Made by a program: the position numbers and the translations under genes | Shown: piece after piece, positions 1 through 6,133 of the stretch | Position numbering within the stretch: position 1 is the first letter of the stretch | How the letters are laid out: each line of letters begins with the position of its first letter | Assembly: GCA_036557885.1 (NCBI GenBank) | Contig: DATBGS010000091.1 | Coordinates: 1 to 13,908, forward strand | Source of the DNA: DATBGS01 sp036557885 | Lineage (GTDB): Bacteria > Chloroflexota > Ktedonobacteria > Ktedonobacterales > DATBGS01 | Direction: 5' to 3' | DNA: 13,908 nucleotides | Notes under the pieces: model-generated | The model's database searches: none | Told to the model about the DNA's origin: nothing | The model's input: the letters and a program-made list of their open reading frames with translations, nothing else

Positions 1-1
1 G

Positions 2-430
2 TTTTGTGCCCTCTTTGGCCTTTCAATGGATTATGAGGTCTTCCTGCTCTCGCGTGTGAAGGAAAGCTGGGAGGCCACGCATGATAACACGCGCAGCGTG
101 GCCGTTGGTCTGGAGCGCAGCGGGCGCATTGTGACCAGCGCCGCGCTGATTGTCGTGGTAGTCAGCCTGTCGTTTGTGACGGCCAACATGATTCTGGTGA
201 AGGCGCTGGGGCTAGGGATGGCGTTGGCGGTAGCGCTGGATGCTACGCTGGTGCGCGGGCTGCTGGTGCCGGCAACAATGCGCCTGCTGGGAACCTGGAA
301 CTGGTGGTGGCCGCGCTGGTTAGATCGGCTGATTCCGGCGCACGCGCATGCGCTCGAAGAGAGCGGCGTAGGAACCGCTGAAACTGCCCTCGAAGCGGCG
401 CCAGAACGAGAGCGTGAGGGGGTGCTCTGA
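2..430 (+). CDS. MMPL-family membrane transporter, C-terminal fragment (5' end outside window)
   Basis: The reading frame is open from base 2 and begins in mid-protein, with FGLSMDYEVFLLSR at about residues 5-18 of the fragment. This is the signature that opens the last transmembrane block of MMPL/RND-like exporters; the Asp in the MDYE stretch belongs to the conserved proton-relay region of the family. Two hydrophobic segments follow (around SAALIVVVVSLSF and LGLGMALAVALDATLVRGLLVPA), then a WNWW motif and a charged cytoplasmic tail, as usual for these proteins. The ATG at 26 is internal, not a start, because the conserved sequence continues upstream of it. Such proteins export lipids or other hydrophobic compounds across the membrane; the substrate here cannot be told. 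The stop TGA shares its last base with the ATG of the next gene, so the two are probably translationally coupled. Confidence 0.9.
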   Translation, partial: FCALFGLSMDYEVFLLSRVKESWEATHDNTRSVAVGLERSGRIVTSAALIVVVVSLSFVTANMILVKALGLGMALAVALDATLVRGLLVPATMRLLGTWNWWWPRWLDRLIPAHAHALEESGVGTAETALEAAPEREREGVL

Positions 431-1584
431 TGAGCATGAGCAGGGGTCACCGGCTGGAAGCCGGTGGTACAGGTAGATCAGCTAGAGCGAGCCGCATGCT
501 GGTGGTGCTGCTTGGGCTAGCAATGGTGCTGGCCGGGTGCGGCGTACCTGGAACTATTGCGACGGGTGGGAGTCTGCCACCCATTCCACCGACGCCCCAG
601 GCAACGCCCCTGCCGCCTGTGCGCTTTCCGCAAGACGAGGCGCCCCATCATGACTTGACCGAATGGTGGTACTACACCGGCCACCTGGAGGGGAAGGATG
701 CCAGCGGGCAAACGCACACGTATGGCTTTGAGTATGTGATCTTCCAGACGCTGCGCGGCCAGTTGCCGCCCTTTTATGCGGCGCATTTTGCCATCTCGGA
801 TATTACGCGCAGTGCATTTCATTACGACCAACGTTTGCTCGAAGAACCAAACGCCGTTATCTCCGATGGCACGTCAAGCGATGGCTTTCATCTGGCGGTG
901 GGCGATTGGACCATGCAGGGTTTGAACGGACATGATCAACTCGCGGCAACGATGCAAGATTACTCGCTCAACCTGGACTTGCATGCCAGTAAACCGCCAG
1001 TGCTGCATGGCGACGATGGGTTGATTACCATTGGCTTGTTGGGCTTCTCGTATTACTATTCGCGGACGCGCATGCCGCTGACTGGTACCATCAGCGATCA
1101 TGGGGTGACAGTGCAGGTAACTGGGCTGGCGTGGATGGACCATCAATGGGGCAATTTTCTGACGCTCACCGGCGGAGGCTGGGATTGGTACAGCCTTCAG
1201 CTTGCTGATCAGAGTGAGATCATGATGTATTTTCTCCGCGACTCCTCTGGGAAGACCGTTGCGACCTACGCAACCTATGTAGCACCCGATGGCAGCGCAG
1301 CTTCGCTCCCACCTGGTGATTTTACCAGCCAGGCGCTGGACACCTGGACCAGCCCGGTGACACAGGCAGGCTATCCCTCTGGCTGGCAGGTGACGATTAC
1401 TTCGCTCAAGCTGGCGCTGACGTTGACGCCAGAACTGCGCGATCAGGAACTGGTGACGACGCAATCAACCGGAGTGGTCTATTGGGAGGGCGCAGTAGAC
1501 ATTCAGGGGCAGCACAACGGGGCGCCCCTCAGCGGGCAGGGCTATGTAGAGTTGACGGGGTATGCGGCGGTGGGAGGAGCGTGA
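430..1584 (+). CDS. Secreted lipocalin-like lipoprotein (CrtC/AttH-type, 'predicted secreted hydrolase')
   Basis: This 384-residue protein has a lipoprotein signal: a positively charged start, a hydrophobic stretch at about residues 23-35, and a lipobox LAGC with the acylated Cys at 37. A Pro-rich linker (about 48-66) leads into a two-part beta-barrel domain. The family marks are TEWWYYTGHL at 77-86, WMDHQWG at 235-241 and GGGWDWYSLQL at 248-258, which together match the CrtC N-terminal lipocalin / COG5621 group. The family includes carotenoid 1,2-hydratases, but most lipoprotein members have no proven activity, so carotenoid hydration should not be assumed. It is probably anchored on the outer face of the membrane and binds a hydrophobic ligand. 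The start at 430 has a GAGGGGG Shine-Dalgarno 7 bp upstream; ATG 496 would also keep the signal peptide. Partnership with the upstream MMPL exporter is inferred from the one-base overlap. The gap to 1712 shows no clear terminator. Confidence 0.85.
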   Translation: MSMSRGHRLEAGGTGRSARASRMLVVLLGLAMVLAGCGVPGTIATGGSLPPIPPTPQATPLPPVRFPQDEAPHHDLTEWWYYTGHLEGKDASGQTHTYGFEYVIFQTLRGQLPPFYAAHFAISDITRSAFHYDQRLLEEPNAVISDGTSSDGFHLAVGDWTMQGLNGHDQLAATMQDYSLNLDLHASKPPVLHGDDGLITIGLLGFSYYYSRTRMPLTGTISDHGVTVQVTGLAWMDHQWGNFLTLTGGGWDWYSLQLADQSEIMMYFLRDSSGKTVATYATYVAPDGSAASLPPGDFTSQALDTWTSPVTQAGYPSGWQVTITSLKLALTLTPELRDQELVTTQSTGVVYWEGAVDIQGQHNGAPLSGQGYVELTGYAAVGGA

Positions 1585-1711
1585 AATGTTTACACTATTT
1601 TGTGAAATCTTTGCAAGCGAACAGTAGTTGCGAGACACAAAAGGATTTTGCGCCCTTCTCTTAGCTACGAGTAACCTGACACTTGTTTCTGGCCTGCGAA
1701 TATTGCCTGCT

Positions 1712-1963
1712 TTAGGGGATTGGGCGCTTAAAGACCCAGATATGCTCACCTTGTGTTGCGGCTAACTCCCACCCCTCAATCCCCATCTGAGCTAATACTC
1801 GCATCCAAGCATCATGAATATTTCTGTCTCCCTGCGACTTATCCGGCTTGATCTCAAGAACCTCACGTCTGGGATGCTTCAAAAAGACTACCTTGGCTGA
1901 TGTTCCCCCCAACATCCCCTGCGTTACGGTAATGTCGTAAATGGCGTATTCCCACCTCTGCAT
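1712..1963 (-). CDS. Small DUF4177-like protein
   Basis: This 83-residue protein starts MQRWEY and has GIEGWEL at 61-67 followed by IWVFKRP near the end. The N-terminal WEY and the C-terminal G-x-EGW-x-L then a basic beta strand are the pattern of the DUF4177 group, whose biochemical role is unknown. The frame is open for another 48 codons upstream, but I place the start at 1963. A textbook AGGAGGT lies four bases before that ATG, and a strong minus-strand promoter sits at the right distance. It is a single-gene unit, convergent with the lipoprotein gene and divergent from the peptidase. A second protein with the same motifs is encoded at 5137-5445, so the pair may be distant paralogues. Soluble, no membrane segment or signal peptide seen. 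Confidence 0.75.
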   Translation of the reverse strand: MQRWEYAIYDITVTQGMLGGTSAKVVFLKHPRREVLEIKPDKSQGDRNIHDAWMRVLAQMGIEGWELAATQGEHIWVFKRPIP

Positions 1964-1967
1964 AAAG

Positions 1968-1974
1968 ACCTCCT
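1968..1974 (-). promoter_or_regulatory. Ribosome binding site deciding the start at 1963
   Basis: The minus strand reads AGGAGGT, a near-full anti-SD match, four bases before the ATG at 1963. It overrules longer starts in the same frame. Confidence 0.8.
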
Positions 1975-1999
1975 GGTGACTCGATATTACCTTGAGATT

Positions 2000-2028
2000 A
2001 GTATAGAGTAAGTATCCGATTTTGTCAA
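2000..2028 (-). promoter_or_regulatory. Sigma-70-type promoter for the DUF4177-like gene
   Basis: On the minus strand there is a perfect TTGACA (-35, at 2028-2023), a 17-bp spacer and TATACT (-10, at 2005-2000). The predicted transcript start near 1993 leaves a leader of about 30 nt holding the AGGAGGT site. This is the best consensus promoter in the window. Confidence 0.8.
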
Positions 2029-2063
2029 TACTAAGGGGTTGAACAAAGATAAACTTCTCTATC

Positions 2064-2091
2064 TTCACAAACTTGGCCGAGATGGGATAAT
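2064..2091 (+). promoter_or_regulatory. Sigma-70-type promoter for the M24 peptidase gene
   Basis: TTCACA at 2064-2069 and GATAAT at 2086-2091, each five of six to consensus, are separated by 16 bp. A start near 2098 would give a 30-nt leader with GGAGGG at 2111-2116 ahead of the ATG at 2128. It points away from the minus-strand promoter at 2000-2028; the two -35 elements are 35 bp apart. Confidence 0.6.
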
Positions 2092-2127
2092 ACACACTGA
2101 CACTCATAAGGGAGGGTAGAAATACAT

Positions 2128-3315
2128 ATGGACAACGCCATTCAGAGCGAGAAAGTAGCCCAGGCAGTCAGCATTCTGCAAGCGCAGGATGTGGATTGCT
2201 GGCTAACGTTTGTGCGCGAAACTTCAGAGCAGCCTGACCCGGTGCTGAAATTGACCGTTGGTCATGATGTGACCTGGCAAAGCGCATTCATCCTGACGAA
2301 GGACGGGCAGCGCATTGCTATTGTGGGCCGTTACGATGCTGAACTGGTGCGCGAAGCCGGGCTGTATCCAACGGTGCATACCTATGATGCAGGTATTGCC
2401 CCCATGCTGCGCCAGACGCTTGAAGCGCTGCATCCGCGCCAGATTGCGATTAACTATTCGCTGGGTGACGTGGCGGCGGATGGTCTGACGCATGGGATGT
2501 ACCTGCAACTGGTGGACGCCCTGAAAGGTACGCCCTACCAGGAGCGGCTGACTTCTTCGGCTGCGGTGATTGCCTCGCTGCGGGCACGCAAGACGCCCGC
2601 CGAACTGGAGCGCATGCGCGAGGCAATTGCGATTACGGAGCAGATCTATGCCCAGGTTGGCGCGTTTCTCAAGCCGGGAGTGACGGAGCGGGCCGTTGCT
2701 GACCTGATGCACGCTGAGGTGCAGCGGCGCGGGCTGGGAACGTCCTGGGAATGGGACCACTGTCCAATCGTGCAGAGCGGCCCGGAGGCAGTGGCCGGGC
2801 ATGGCGGCCCGACTGACCGTCCGATTGAGCAAGGGCATCTGGTGCATATTGATTTTGGGGTGCGCAACCGCAGCTATTGCTCGGATATGCAGCGCGTCTG
2901 GTATGTTCGCCGCCCTGGGGAGTCAAGGCTGCCCACCTCCATTCAGAAAGCCTGGGATGCGGTAGTTGGCGCGATTGACGCGGGAAAGAAGGCGCTGAGG
3001 CCAGGGGTTGCGGGCTGGCAGGTAGATCAGGCGGCGCGCGATTTTCTCGTAAAAGCCGGGTATCCAGAATATCAGCACGCGCTGGGGCACAGTGTGGGCC
3101 AGGCGTGCCACGATGGAGGAGCGCTGCTGGGTCCGCGCTGGCCGCGTTATGGTGAGACGCCAGAGCGTGTGGTTGAACAGGATACGGTCTTTACGCTGGA
3201 ACTGGGTGTGATGACGGAGAGCGGCTATATGGGGCTGGAAGATGAGGTGCTGGTAACAGCGGATGGCTGCGAGTGGATTTCGCCCTTCCAGCGCGACCCC
3301 TGGTATGTAGGCTAG
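2128..3315 (+). CDS. M24-family metallopeptidase (Xaa-Pro aminopeptidase / dipeptidase type)
   Basis: This 395-residue protein has the creatinase/prolidase layout. An N-terminal non-catalytic domain (about 1-155) is followed by a pita-bread catalytic domain. The five metal ligands of the family can be placed: Asp242 in HIDFGV, Asp253 in CSDMQR, His321 in ALGHSVGQ, Glu358 in LELGV and Glu371 in LEDEVLVT. Because all are present, an active dinuclear metal hydrolase that cleaves X-Pro bonds is likely; exact substrate (Xaa-Pro peptides, or a creatinase-like compound) cannot be decided. No signal peptide, so cytoplasmic. Glu358 is followed by Leu-Gly where most members have Pro-Gly, a small deviation. 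The start ATG has GGGAGGG upstream with a rather long 11-base spacing. The gene is monocistronic, with its own promoter and a hairpin terminator directly after the stop. Confidence 0.9.
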   Translation: MDNAIQSEKVAQAVSILQAQDVDCWLTFVRETSEQPDPVLKLTVGHDVTWQSAFILTKDGQRIAIVGRYDAELVREAGLYPTVHTYDAGIAPMLRQTLEALHPRQIAINYSLGDVAADGLTHGMYLQLVDALKGTPYQERLTSSAAVIASLRARKTPAELERMREAIAITEQIYAQVGAFLKPGVTERAVADLMHAEVQRRGLGTSWEWDHCPIVQSGPEAVAGHGGPTDRPIEQGHLVHIDFGVRNRSYCSDMQRVWYVRRPGESRLPTSIQKAWDAVVGAIDAGKKALRPGVAGWQVDQAARDFLVKAGYPEYQHALGHSVGQACHDGGALLGPRWPRYGETPERVVEQDTVFTLELGVMTESGYMGLEDEVLVTADGCEWISPFQRDPWYVG

Positions 3316-3332
3316 CTCTTCTTGATCAGAGA

Positions 3333-3390
3333 GCCAGTCCTCCCAGGGATAGTCACATCTCTGGGAGGACTGGCACTTCTTTCTTCTTTC
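3333..3390 (+). terminator. Strong hairpin terminator after the M24 peptidase, between convergent genes
   Basis: GCCAGTCCTCCCAG at 3333-3346 pairs perfectly with CTGGGAGGACTGGC at 3361-3374. Allowing one G-U, pairing continues inward (GAT/ATC) for an 18-bp stem and a 6-base loop. The trailing ACTTCTTTCTTCTTTC is U-rich but interrupted by C. It lies 17 bp after the peptidase stop and 6 bp before the stop of the convergent SDR gene, so it may end both transcripts; the U-rich side favours the rightward one. Confidence 0.85.
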
Positions 3391-3395
3391 GTAAT

Positions 3396-4406
3396 TTACT
3401 GGTGCTGCTCTTCTTTCCCCTGGAGCGTTTGCAGCACCTCTGCCTCGCGTTCGCGTTTCATGCCAGCCTTGCGCTCGGCGTCGGGCGGAAGCGTGGCGTC
3501 CCAGGCCAGGGTATCGCGCACCGTCTCTGCAAGCGGGCGAAAGGTGAGGCCAGCGGCGATGGCTTTGCCGCAGTTGACACGCATAAAGCCAACCGTCTCC
3601 GGGTCGTTTTCGGGAATCCAGAGTGGCAGTTCCATCCAGGGGCCAACTTTTTCCTGGAGCAACTGCTCATCGCCGAGCCAGGTGAAGCGGGCATCGCTGC
3701 CGCTGGCAACTTTGCATGCCTCAAGTATCTGCTGCATCGTGAGCGCGTAATCTGGCCCGGTAGCATGGTAGATGCCAGTCTGTTTAGCCTCCACCATGCG
3801 CAGCGTCCATTCGGCCAGGTCACGCGCATCAATAAACTGCACCACGCGCTCCGGGCGGCCTGGGGCCAGCACGTCGCCGCCCTGTGCCACACGGTGCGGC
3901 CAGTAGGTGAAGCGGTTGGTTGGGTCATGCGGGCCAACGATAAGACCTGGGCGAATCACCAGCACCCGCCCAGGCATGGCCGCTTCCGCCGCCTGCTCAG
4001 AGAGGGCTTTGAGCGGGCCGTAGGCTTCCCCGTTGTATTCCTCCGTCGTCTCATCCTCCAGCTTGCCTACGGGTGTGCTCTCGTCCAGCCCCGGCTTGCT
4101 CACATCGGCATACACCGAGATGCTGGAGATAAAGGTATAGTGCTCCACCTGGTCGGCCAGAAGTTCTGCCGAGGCGCGCACCAGACGCGGCACGAATCCA
4201 CTGGTGTCTATGGCCGCGTCCCAGCGGCGTCCCTTGAGCACCATCAACCCGCCATCGCGGTCCCCGCGCAGCTTTTCCACCTGTGGGTAGAGGTCCGCGT
4301 TATGCTGCCCGCGATTAAAGAGGGTCACTTCGTGCCCGCGTGCCAGCGCTGCCTCGACAAGATGCCGCCCTAAAAAGACGGTGCCGCCCAGGATCAAGAG
4401 CTTCAT
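3396..4406 (-). CDS. Extended SDR: NAD-dependent epimerase/dehydratase family protein
   Basis: This 336-residue protein starts with a Rossmann fold whose dinucleotide loop is GGTVFLGR at residues 7-14. FISSISVY at 92-99 and Tyr129-x3-Lys133 (YGPLK) supply the Ser/Tyr/Lys active-site residues, and RPGLIVGPHD at 152-161 is the conserved extended-SDR strand. FIDARDLAEW at 191-200 and the distinct C-terminal half form the substrate domain. It probably binds NAD(P) and oxidises, reduces or epimerises a small substrate such as a nucleotide sugar, which cannot be named. The loop GGTxFLG is typical of a large bacterial group annotated only at family level. The ATG overlaps the clpP stop by 4 bp (ATGA) with GGAGG at 4421-4417, so translation is probably coupled to clpP. 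The C-terminal tail (about 305-336) is highly charged and predicted flexible. Confidence 0.88.
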   Translation of the reverse strand: MKLLILGGTVFLGRHLVEAALARGHEVTLFNRGQHNADLYPQVEKLRGDRDGGLMVLKGRRWDAAIDTSGFVPRLVRASAELLADQVEHYTFISSISVYADVSKPGLDESTPVGKLEDETTEEYNGEAYGPLKALSEQAAEAAMPGRVLVIRPGLIVGPHDPTNRFTYWPHRVAQGGDVLAPGRPERVVQFIDARDLAEWTLRMVEAKQTGIYHATGPDYALTMQQILEACKVASGSDARFTWLGDEQLLQEKVGPWMELPLWIPENDPETVGFMRVNCGKAIAAGLTFRPLAETVRDTLAWDATLPPDAERKAGMKREREAEVLQTLQGKEEQHQ

Positions 4407-5053
4407 TTTGCTACTTCCTCCAATAATCCTTTCTCTGCCAATGGCAATACTTCGTCCAGAATACCATACTCACAGGCTTGCTCTGGACTCAGAAAAAAGT
4501 CGCGCTCCGTGTCGCGCTGCACGCGCTCAAGCGGCTGGCCGGTATGCCGCACGATGATGGAGTTGATCACCTCGCGGGTATGCAGCAGTTCGCGGGCGTG
4601 AATATCAATATCCGTGACCTGCCCGGTGATGCCGCCGCCTTGCAGCAAGGGCTGATGCAGGTGGATGCGGGCATGCGGCAGAGAGTAGCGCTTGCCCTTG
4701 TCACCGGCCATCAGCAGAATGGTGCCAAAGCTGGCGGCCATGCCAACACAGGTGGTGGAGATGGGGTTCTGGATATGGCGCATGGTGTCGTAGATCGCCA
4801 GGCCAGCGGTAATCACGCCGCCTGGGGAGTTGATGTACATGCGAATATCGCGGCTGCTCTCTTCGCTGGCAAGGAAGAGTAACTGGGCAACGATAATGCT
4901 TGCCATCTGTTCCTCGATTGGGCCATTGACCAGGATGATACGCTCTCGCAAGAGGCGCGAAAAAATGTCGTAGGCGCGTTCGCCTCGCCCGCTCTGTTCG
5001 ATGACGGTGGGCACATACAGGTTAGCGACATTGGTCAGGAAAGGGGCGCTCAT
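4403..5053 (-). CDS. clpP: ATP-dependent Clp protease proteolytic subunit
   Basis: This is a 216-residue serine peptidase that forms the barrel of the Clp protease. VPTVIEQSGRGERAYDIFSRLL near residues 14-35 and INSPGGVITAGLAIYDTM at 74-91 are core ClpP motifs. The catalytic triad is Ser108 (GMAASFG), His133 (HLHQP) and Asp185 (TERD). It differs from the commonest ClpP by Phe for Met after the catalytic Ser, and by RIHLHQPLLQGGGITG with extra residues in place of the usual MIHQPLGG. That suggests one of several ClpP paralogues rather than a sole housekeeping copy (inference). The start at 5053 has AAAGGAA five bases upstream; the frame is open further up, but without family similarity. It lies 83 bp after a DUF4177-like gene and overlaps the SDR gene by 4 bp. 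No Clp ATPase gene is in the window. Confidence 0.93.
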   Translation of the reverse strand: MSAPFLTNVANLYVPTVIEQSGRGERAYDIFSRLLRERIILVNGPIEEQMASIIVAQLLFLASEESSRDIRMYINSPGGVITAGLAIYDTMRHIQNPISTTCVGMAASFGTILLMAGDKGKRYSLPHARIHLHQPLLQGGGITGQVTDIDIHARELLHTREVINSIIVRHTGQPLERVQRDTERDFFLSPEQACEYGILDEVLPLAEKGLLEEVAK

Positions 5054-5072
5054 GTGTGTTCCTTTCTGATGG

Positions 5073-5122
5073 TGGGCGACGAGAATGGGCGATAGTATGG
5101 GTGACGTTGCAAGGCTCATCAA
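5073..5122 (-). promoter_or_regulatory. Possible clpP promoter with three TCRCCCA repeats
   Basis: On the minus strand TTGATG (5122-5117), a 17-bp spacer and CATACT (5099-5094) form a moderate sigma-70-like pair, four of six each. Overlapping and downstream lie three direct copies of TCRCCCA at 5104-5098, 5092-5086 and 5079-5073, spaced 12 and 13 bp. They could be activator or repressor sites giving clpP a promoter independent of the upstream small gene. No protein family with this site is known to me. Confidence 0.35.
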
Positions 5123-5136
5123 GAATGGGCGTGCCC

Positions 5137-5445
5137 TCAAGCGGTCTGGGCTTGCCGCACAAAGTAAAAGTAAATAAAGGGGCGCGAACCGGAGCGGCTC
5201 TGGTCAAGCACGCCGCTCAGCACCCAGCCTTCGGCGCCCAGTTTGTTGAGCGCTTCTTCCTGGGGAACCTGCTCGCGCTCAGGGTCAATGAGCAGGCAGC
5301 GGTATTCCCAGCGGGTCGGCTCGCTGGAGCGCTCATCATAGACAATGGGCAGGGGAAGCACCGGGCGATTTCCGGCTTCAGCACTTGCGAGAGTTTCTGC
5401 ACCTGGCAGCAGCCGGCCAGGGGTAGGTCGAAACCAGAAGGACAT
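5137..5445 (-). CDS. Second small DUF4177-like protein
   Basis: This 102-residue protein has RWEYRCLLID at 45-54 and LGAEGWVL at 69-76, followed by a beta-rich end FIYFYFVRQ. These match the DUF4177 pattern and the motif order of the 83-residue protein at 1712-1963, though with an extra N-terminal part of about 40 residues that is Pro-rich and without a recognised domain. Function unknown. The start at 5445 is set by AAAGGAG seven bases before the ATG; the frame is open another 78 codons upstream but that part looks non-coding. It is first in a leftward set with clpP and the SDR gene. Whether it is cotranscribed with clpP depends on the weak internal promoter proposed between them. Confidence 0.75.
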   Translation of the reverse strand: MSFWFRPTPGRLLPGAETLASAEAGNRPVLPLPIVYDERSSEPTRWEYRCLLIDPEREQVPQEEALNKLGAEGWVLSGVLDQSRSGSRPFIYFYFVRQAQTA

Positions 5446-5452
5446 CAAATTG

Positions 5453-5459
5453 CTCCTTT
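5453..5459 (-). promoter_or_regulatory. Ribosome binding site deciding the start at 5445
   Basis: AAAGGAG on the minus strand lies seven bases before the ATG at 5445, at good spacing. No comparable site precedes the longer starts. Confidence 0.75.
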
Positions 5460-5594
5460 GTGTTAGGGGGCTTGACGCGAATACGTATGTTCTCTTGCCC
5501 AGGCCGGACAACTTCTTTCGGTTTCCCTTCGTAAAGAAGGTGCCCGGCATCCAGGGTGAACCAGGATGCTCAGCGGGTGCGTGACATCCTCTCT

Positions 5595-5624
5595 TTGCAA
5601 CAATAGGCGCTGAAAGCGTATAAT
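5595..5624 (+). promoter_or_regulatory. Promoter of the XRE-UbiB-DUF2232-ECF operon
   Basis: A perfect TATAAT lies at 5619-5624 with TTGCAA (four of six) at 5595-5600, spacer 18 bp. Transcription would begin near 5631, giving a leader of about 68 nt to the ATG at 5699. The -10 box sits between the two arms of an inverted repeat (5608-5650), so binding there would block this promoter. Confidence 0.65.
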
Positions 5625-5650
5625 TCAAGGTAAAATCTATGCTTTCAGCG
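5608..5650. promoter_or_regulatory. Inverted-repeat operator around the XRE promoter
   Basis: CGCTGAAAGC at 5608-5617 and its exact reverse complement GCTTTCAGCG at 5641-5650 flank the TATAAT box. Symmetry continues inward with one mismatch (GTA against TAT), giving 13-bp arms with 12 matches and a 17-bp centre. The predicted start site is inside the centre, so the transcript would contain only the right arm; this favours a DNA-binding site over an RNA hairpin. The nearest candidate binder is the XRE protein encoded 49 bp downstream, which would make it autoregulatory. A nine-base copy of the left arm (CGCTGAAAG) also occurs inside the XRE gene at 5763-5771. Confidence 0.6.
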
Positions 5651-5684
5651 TAATAAGAAGAGAGATATGCTGTGAGCATCTATC

Positions 5685-5689
5685 AGGAG
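5685..5689 (+). promoter_or_regulatory. Ribosome binding site favouring the XRE start at 5699
   Basis: AGGAG lies nine bases before the ATG at 5699. It makes this ATG likelier than the in-frame GTG at 5672, which would add nine residues outside the domain. Confidence 0.6.
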
Positions 5690-5698
5690 AGAGCGCAC

Positions 5699-6097
5699 AT
5701 GGCAGATTTGCAAGAGATCATGGGGCGGGTCATCCGGCGCGAGCGGCAGGAGCACCACCTGACGCTGAAAGAGGTAGCGGATAAAGCGGCGCTATCCGTC
5801 GTCTATGTGGGAGAAGTGGAGCGGGGCCAAAAGTATCCTTCGGCAACGGTGCTGGAAAAGCTGGCGGAAGCGCTGGATTTGACGGTGGCTGATCTGCTGG
5901 AGATGGTGGCGGAGGAGATTCGCCTGGAACGCCAGCCAGCCACCGCCAACCCTATCGGCTTTTTGCTGCCTGACCAGCAGGGTCAGACGCGGCGCGTGGT
6001 GGTAAAACGGATAGTCAATATGCTCGATGAGGGCGAAGTGACGAGCGTGGCTGACTTTAGCGCGTTCCTGCTGGCCCGGCGCCAACGCGAGTTTTAA
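5699..6097 (+). CDS. XRE-family helix-turn-helix transcriptional regulator
   Basis: This 132-residue protein carries a Cro/CI-type helix-turn-helix at about residues 11-65. TLKEVADKAALSVVYVGEVE (22-41) is the two-helix core, followed by RGQKYPSATVLEKLAEAL, the typical third and fourth helix region. The remaining 65 residues have no recognised ligand domain; they may mediate dimerisation. XRE proteins bind inverted repeats near their own promoters, and such a repeat surrounds the -10 box upstream, so it is probably an autorepressor and regulator of the genes behind it (inference). It is the first gene of a six-gene rightward set; the gap to the UbiB-like gene is 36 bp without a terminator. GTG 5672 is a less likely start. 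Confidence 0.88.
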   Translation: MADLQEIMGRVIRRERQEHHLTLKEVADKAALSVVYVGEVERGQKYPSATVLEKLAEALDLTVADLLEMVAEEIRLERQPATANPIGFLLPDQQGQTRRVVVKRIVNMLDEGEVTSVADFSAFLLARRQREF

Positions 6098-6133
6098 GTC
6101 GAGCAGCATGCAAGCGAGGAGGGCTGTGCGGGG

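Noticed and set aside
1635..1650. CAAAA-GGA-TTTTG repeat after the lipoprotein gene as a terminator
   Set aside because: Five A-T-rich pairs and no T-tract; too weak to support.
3273..4373. Long open frame on the plus strand, antisense to the SDR gene
   Set aside because: It overlaps a clear SDR with intact motifs, its translation is low-complexity and unlike any family, and it spans the hairpin terminator. It is a by-product of GC-rich codon use.
5512..5539. CTTCTTT/AAAGAAG hairpin upstream of the 5137-5445 gene
   Set aside because: Seven mostly A-T pairs in a pyrimidine-rich stretch; likely chance.
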